DNA of 64,000 nucleotides, taken from the NCBI RefSeq assembly GCF_900096975.1, contig NZ_FMYQ01000024.1, positions 1 through 64,000 on the forward strand. Direction: 5' to 3'. This DNA is from Paraburkholderia lycopersici. GTDB lineage: Bacteria > Pseudomonadota > Gammaproteobacteria > Burkholderiales > Burkholderiaceae. Under the pieces are notes generated by a model. It worked only from the letters and a program-made list of their open reading frames with translations, searched no databases and had not been told where the DNA came from. Shown piece after piece: positions 60,230 through 64,000 of this stretch (positions within the stretch are counted from its first letter, which is position 1; every line of letters starts with the position of its first letter). Both the position numbers and the translations under genes were made by a program.

Positions 60230-61570
60230 ATGAACGATATCGACAGCGTTCTGCTCACTGACTTGTACGAGCTGACCATGCTCGAAGCCTGGCACGCCGA
60301 AGATGCGAACGAAGTGGCCAGCTTCGAGTTCTTCGTGCGGAGGCTGCCTTCCTCACGCAACTTTCTGATGGCCGCGGGTCTGGAGCAGGTCATCCAGTAC
60401 CTGGAGACACTGCATTTCAGCGCCGCCGATCTGTCAATGCTCGAGGCAACCGGGCGTTTCAGCGCGCCTTTTCTCGCTTCGCTCGAAGACCTGCATTTCA
60501 CCGGGACGGTCGAAGCGATGCCCGAGGGCACGGCTTTTTTCGACGACGAACCGATCCTGCGCATTACGGCGCCCATGCGCGAAGCCCAACTGGTCGAGAG
60601 CCGCGTCATGAACCTGTTGCATTATCAGACACTGGTGGCGAGCAAGGCGGCGCGTGTCGTGCTGGCGGCCGCTGGCAAGGAAGTCGTCGACTTCGGGCTT
60701 CGGCGGGCGCACGGTGCCGAAGCCGGCCTCCTCTCGGCGCGAGCCAGTTATCTGGCCGGGTTCGCCGGCACGGCGACACAGCTTGCGGGCGGGCTATGGG
60801 GCATTCCCACGTTCGGGACGATGGCTCATTCGTATGTTCAGGCGCACCACAGCGAACTCGAAGCATTCGAACGCTTCGCACGATCGCAGCCGCGCAACGC
60901 CACACTCCTCCTCGATACCTACGACACCGAAGCCGCTGCCCGCAAAGTGGTCGAGCTTGGACGGCGGCTGGCGCGCGACGGCATCGCCATCCGGGGCGTG
61001 CGCCTCGACAGCGGCGATCTTGCCGCGCACGCTACCCAGGTGCGCGCGATTCTCGACGAAGGCGGCATGCACGACACGACGATTTTCGCGAGCGGCAATC
61101 TCGACGAGTACCGCCTGCGCGATCTGATGGAATGCGGCGCTCCGATCGACGGGTTTGGCGTGGGCACGCGGATGAACACCTCGGCGGACGCGCCTTACCT
61201 CGATTGCGCCTACAAACTCGTCGAATACGCGGGCGAGCCGCGCCGCAAGCGCTCGGAGGGCAAGGCGACGTTGCCTGGGTGCAAGCAGGTTTTCCGCCGC
61301 CGCGATGCGGCAGGCCGTATCGAAGAGGACTGTCTCGCACTGGCGTGCGAAACCCTGGAGGGCGCGCCGCTGCTGGGCACCGTGATGCGCGACGGCCAGC
61401 GGTGTGCGCTGCCGGCGCTCGACGAGCTTCGCGCCCATGCCGCGCGCGAGCTTGCGTCGCTGCCGGCGCGCCTGCGTGGGCTCAACCCGGCTCAGCCATT
61501 TCGGGCCATACGCTCCGCACCGCTCGAAGCGCTCGTCGCCCGGATGGATCGCGCGGCCGAGGTGTGCTGA
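60230..61570 (+). CDS. pncB: Nicotinate phosphoribosyltransferase
   Basis: This enzyme of 446 residues converts nicotinate and PRPP to nicotinate mononucleotide for NAD salvage. Family features are LLTDLYELTMLEAWHAEDAN at the start, EVVDFGLRRAHGAEAGLLSA near 155, PTFGTMAHSYVQAHHSELEA with the catalytic His near 205, LLLDTYDTEAAA and RLDSGDLAAHATQVR near 262. It resembles the paralogous form found in stress loci rather than a lone housekeeping gene. GGAGAG lies 8 bases before ATG 60230. It converges on the lipocalin gene. Confidence 0.85.
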   Translation: MNDIDSVLLTDLYELTMLEAWHAEDANEVASFEFFVRRLPSSRNFLMAAGLEQVIQYLETLHFSAADLSMLEATGRFSAPFLASLEDLHFTGTVEAMPEGTAFFDDEPILRITAPMREAQLVESRVMNLLHYQTLVASKAARVVLAAAGKEVVDFGLRRAHGAEAGLLSARASYLAGFAGTATQLAGGLWGIPTFGTMAHSYVQAHHSELEAFERFARSQPRNATLLLDTYDTEAAARKVVELGRRLARDGIAIRGVRLDSGDLAAHATQVRAILDEGGMHDTTIFASGNLDEYRLRDLMECGAPIDGFGVGTRMNTSADAPYLDCAYKLVEYAGEPRRKRSEGKATLPGCKQVFRRRDAAGRIEEDCLALACETLEGAPLLGTVMRDGQRCALPALDELRAHAARELASLPARLRGLNPAQPFRAIRSAPLEALVARMDRAAEVC

Positions 61571-61579
61571 GGCGACAGA

Positions 61580-62254
61580 TCAGCGGGGCGCCATGAAACC
61601 GGGCTGGCCGATCTGTTCGGGGTGTTGCGGAACACGCCGCAACCGTTCGGTGCGAATGCCCATTCCCGCGAGCCGGCTGACCAGGCTGGCATACACATCG
61701 TCGTCCATGTCCGGCGTGCGGGACAGGATCCAGATGGGGCTGCCACCCTCCTCGCAACGCACGGTGTAGCGGTATTCGGGGTCCACGTAGACCGTGAGGA
61801 CCACCACGGTGATCGGCCACAAAATCGTGACTCGCCATTTTCCGCCGCCGCTGCCCGGCACGACGCTCGCGACCAGCGTGCCTCCCGTCAGCGGCTGGTC
61901 GAAGCCGTAGCGTCTTCCGAAGTAGTTGTCGTCGATCCTGCCGTCCTTGCGCAGTTTCCAGTCCGCGTAGCTGCCAACGTAATCGCGTTCGCTCAGGTAG
62001 GGCACGGTGGCAATCGTGTACCAGCGGCCCATGTAACGCTTGAGGTCGACCGGCACAGGCTGCAACACAGGCGGCGACGCTTCTCTTGCGACCGCATCGG
62101 AAGCGTTGCTCGATGAGCGTGTTGCGCAAGCTGCGAGGAAATAGACGCATACGGCTACTAGCGCTGGGCGCACGAGCCAGGCGAGGGCGGGTTGTGTCCC
62201 AGATATGGAGCGGGCAGTCTCCAGATCATCAGACGAGTCGCTCAACGGTTGCAT
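61580..62254 (-). CDS. Outer-membrane lipocalin (Blc type) lipoprotein
   Basis: The 224-residue lipoprotein has an N-terminal hydrophobic segment (about 27-44) with lipobox FLAAC. The lipocalin fold shows the first signature in KRYMGRWYTIATVPYLSERD near 72-91 and the Blc-like last strand YTVRCEEGGSPIWILSRTPD near 165. Such proteins carry lipids and are induced by envelope stress. A second hydrophobic patch (WRVTILWPITVVVLTVYV) is part of the barrel. No Shine-Dalgarno is visible before ATG 62254, so the start is less certain. Stop codons of this gene and pncB are 9 bp apart. Confidence 0.8.
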   Translation of the reverse strand: MQPLSDSSDDLETARSISGTQPALAWLVRPALVAVCVYFLAACATRSSSNASDAVAREASPPVLQPVPVDLKRYMGRWYTIATVPYLSERDYVGSYADWKLRKDGRIDDNYFGRRYGFDQPLTGGTLVASVVPGSGGGKWRVTILWPITVVVLTVYVDPEYRYTVRCEEGGSPIWILSRTPDMDDDVYASLVSRLAGMGIRTERLRRVPQHPEQIGQPGFMAPR

Positions 62255-62858
62255 CGTATTTTTGTTGCGGCCGTCATGTGAGGCATGCGGGCTGCGCGAG
62301 GTGCGGACGGCCACAACGGCGACCGCCCGCACTCGACGTGCCCGAAAAGAAGGGGCGCCACGTTTTACGATCGGACTACCGTCAGGTAAGCCCCCGCGAC
62401 ACGGTTGCAGGCCCGATCGGTACGCGCGTCGCATGGCCGGGCCGCACACCGGGGCGGGAGGGCCGCCTCACAACCGCGCTTCGAGCACGGCGTGACGGGT
62501 GCATTCTCCTATGCCCAGGCATAAACGGCCTCGCGCGGCCAGCGAACGTGCGCTCCCGTAACTTGCCGCTGCCGGGACCGCTTGAAGCGCAAAAACGTGG
62601 CGCTTGGTAACAGGATGGACCACGGCGCGCCGCACTGGCTGACCTATGTCAATCATGTCGCGGTTCGCGAGCATGTTAGCTGTACGGGTTCGAAAAGTTG
62701 TGCGGTGTCGAGATAACGCCGTTCCATGGCCTTGTGTACCCCCGGAGGAATGGGCCGCGGCGCTCACGGTGGCTCTGCGAATGGAGCAGGGCAGCCGGAT
62801 CGGGCGGGCCAACGGTCTCGCTTCGGAGACGATCTGAAACGCGCGCAGCTCTGCGATG
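62255..62858. other. Intergenic region with one FNR-like near-match
   Basis: No gene is recognised in these 604 bp. CTGACCTATGTCAA at 62639-62652 is a one-mismatch FNR-type site about 385 bp upstream of the lipocalin start, too far for direct activation unless the transcript is long or a small gene lies between. Other frames are Arg-rich shadows. Confidence 0.4.
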
Positions 62859-63824
62859 CTATGAGGCGTCCGCATGCATGCGAGCGATTGCCTCCGCAAA
62901 TAGCGGCGTGCTGTCGAGCACGGTGAGGCGGTCGAGCAGCGGGCCGTCCGGCACCCGCCATGGCGCGACGCTGTCCGTCACGACGATGCTCGCCAGCGCG
63001 CCGCCGCCCAGTTTCGCGCAGGCGTCGCGAAGAAATAGACCGTGTGTCGCGGCTGCGTGCACCTCGGTGGCGCCGAGCGCGCGGCAGTGGCCCGCGACCT
63101 GCGCGAGTGTCGTTCCCGTGCCGATCAGGTCATCGACGATGATTGCGCAGCGCCCCTCCAGATCGCCGACGATCGGCTTGCCGGTGACAATGCCGCCCGC
63201 GCGCAGCTTTCCCGCGAATGCCGCCTCGACCGGTCGGCCGAGCAGCTTCGCGAGCCGCCCGCGAAAATCCTCAGCGCGCCGCACGCCGCCTGCGTCGGGC
63301 GAAACGACAACGAGCGCCGTATCGCGCAGGTGTGTCGCGAACCACTGCGCGAGCAGCCCGTTCGCTTCGAGATGCTCGGTGGGCACGCGAAACGCATTCT
63401 GATATGCCGCCACATTGTGGACGTCGAGTGTGACGAAGCGCGTCGCACCGACAGCCTCGAAAAGCTGGGCGACGTAGCGGGTGGTCACGGGGTCGCGCGG
63501 CTGCGAGCGCCGGTCCTTGCGCGCGTAGCAGAGGTAGGGCGCGACGACGTTTACGCGCGCGGCCGCGGCGTCCCCCAGCGCGCCCACGAAGAAGAGCAGT
63601 TCGCACAGCTTGTCGTTCACGGTGTGGCCGGGCTCGGCGTAGAGCGAATGAATCACATAGACGTCGCGCCCCCGCACGCTTTCGAGCGGTCGCAACTTGT
63701 GCTCGCCGTCCTCGAAGGGGCGCCACTCGTGTTCGGCCAGCGCGACGCCGAGCGCGGAGGCCACGCGCTCCGCGAACGCGTGCGAGCTTGGCGGGGAAAA
63801 GAGCATCGGCGCGGTGTTCGTCAT
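62859..63824 (-). CDS. prs: Ribose-phosphate pyrophosphokinase paralogue
   Basis: This 321-residue enzyme makes PRPP from ribose 5-phosphate and ATP. It shows WRPFEDGEHKLRPLESVRGR near 34-53, APYLCYARKDRRSQPRDPVT near 94, VTLDVHNVAAYQNAF near 128 and the PRPP loop CAIIVDDLIGTGTTLAQ near 220. It is divergent from typical Prs, resembling stress-locus paralogues. ATG 63824 is supported by GGGAG 6-8 bases upstream. A perfect FNR-type box lies about 92 bp upstream. It could feed PRPP to the nicotinate and orphan phosphoribosyltransferases of the same window. Confidence 0.85.
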   Translation of the reverse strand: MTNTAPMLFSPPSSHAFAERVASALGVALAEHEWRPFEDGEHKLRPLESVRGRDVYVIHSLYAEPGHTVNDKLCELLFFVGALGDAAAARVNVVAPYLCYARKDRRSQPRDPVTTRYVAQLFEAVGATRFVTLDVHNVAAYQNAFRVPTEHLEANGLLAQWFATHLRDTALVVVSPDAGGVRRAEDFRGRLAKLLGRPVEAAFAGKLRAGGIVTGKPIVGDLEGRCAIIVDDLIGTGTTLAQVAGHCRALGATEVHAAATHGLFLRDACAKLGGGALASIVVTDSVAPWRVPDGPLLDRLTVLDSTPLFAEAIARMHADAS

Positions 63825-63915
63825 GAGGGCTCCCGGTGCGCGAGCGTCATGTTTGGCCCTCGGGCCGTGCGCCTGCGCTGAATTTTTATCGTGGGTGAGA
63901 TCGGTGACTTCGCGC

Positions 63916-63929
63916 TTGATGCATGTCAA
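63916..63929 (-). promoter_or_regulatory. FNR/Dnr-type box TTGATGCATGTCAA of the PRPP synthetase gene
   Basis: TTGAT-N4-GTCAA, 92 bp upstream of the prs start. Reading toward prs, a GATAAA hexamer begins about 26 bases after the box, slightly beyond ideal class II spacing. A one-mismatch copy (CTGATCTGAGTCAA) lies at 63961-63974. Confidence 0.65.
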
Positions 63930-64000
63930 TCGGGACGGCGAGGCGCGCTTCGGGCGCTTGCTGATCTGAGTCAAGTGTCCAGCAAGGCGAGCGGCAGAAA

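Noticed and set aside
1..64000. CRISPR arrays, rRNA genes, prophage or toxin-antitoxin modules
   Set aside because: No regularly spaced repeats, rRNA signatures, phage structural genes or recognisable toxin-antitoxin pairs were found on either strand.

Overview
The window is a GC-rich chromosome segment from a Burkholderiaceae bacterium, most likely Paraburkholderia, Caballeronia or Burkholderia. Supporting signs are hopanoid hpn genes, a BCAM0308-type zinc-ribbon protein, DUF3562 and DUF3820 proteins, a trimeric-type porin and many FCD/IclR/LysR regulators beside catabolic genes. The genus is inferred from gene content only.

Layout. 1-3215: end of a hopanoid-tailoring locus (hpnI, hpnL) and a metallophosphoesterase. 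3241-3397: tRNA-Gly(GCC) and tRNA-Asn(GTT). 3939-6677: an EstB-type serine hydrolase converging on a secreted phytase-like esterase. 7101-8404: small proteins, a decayed ppk2 fragment and short repeats. 9029-12351: an Aer-type receptor and a PAS-GGDEF cyclase, each preceded by a sigma-28-like promoter. 12876-16984: a hemerythrin, a broken AhpD-like gene, then an alpha/beta hydrolase, a phosphoribosyltransferase and an erythromycin-esterase-like protein. 17194-23498: a groES-less GroEL paralogue and a three-gene envelope operon (polysaccharide deacetylase, putative glycoside hydrolase, beta-lactamase/NamZ fusion). 23843-29804: an IclR regulator, a polar amino-acid ABC transporter and hutD-hutF-hutG, forming a histidine uptake and degradation unit. 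29890-31790: a decayed SET-domain gene and one unknown gene.

32803-40796 is an aromatic meta-cleavage cluster behind a divergent LysR gene: two-component flavin monooxygenase, type I extradiol dioxygenase, MFS transporter, two overlapping alpha/beta hydrolases and a porin. The first hydrolase has lost all three catalytic residues; the second keeps them. An IS3-family relic with matching 11-bp ends (40850-41570) separates it from a second catabolic cluster (41733-55845). That cluster has two MFS transporters, a lactonase-like metallo-beta-lactamase, an SDR, an MmgE/PrpD protein, three beta-hydroxyacid dehydrogenases, an aldehyde dehydrogenase, NIPSNAP, cupin and AhpD-like proteins, a phosphoglycerate-mutase homologue and an FCD-GntR regulator. 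I cannot name its substrate. Matching GATTGTnTGACA operators precede its first gene and its second half.

56222-63824 holds a LonB-like protease, the BCAM0308-type protein, small proteins, nicotinate phosphoribosyltransferase, a Blc-type lipocalin and a PRPP synthetase.

The main unifying signal is a set of FNR/Dnr-type boxes (TTGAY-N4-RTCAA) at 8040, 13945, 18893, 23610, 35888, 59489 and 63916, with one-mismatch versions at 56148, 62639 and 63961. Most sit in front of stress, chaperone, protease, PRPP/NAD-salvage and envelope genes, and several have a -10-like hexamer at class II spacing. This resembles the low-oxygen-activated (lxa) locus of Burkholderia cenocepacia, but here it is dispersed and interleaved with catabolic islands.
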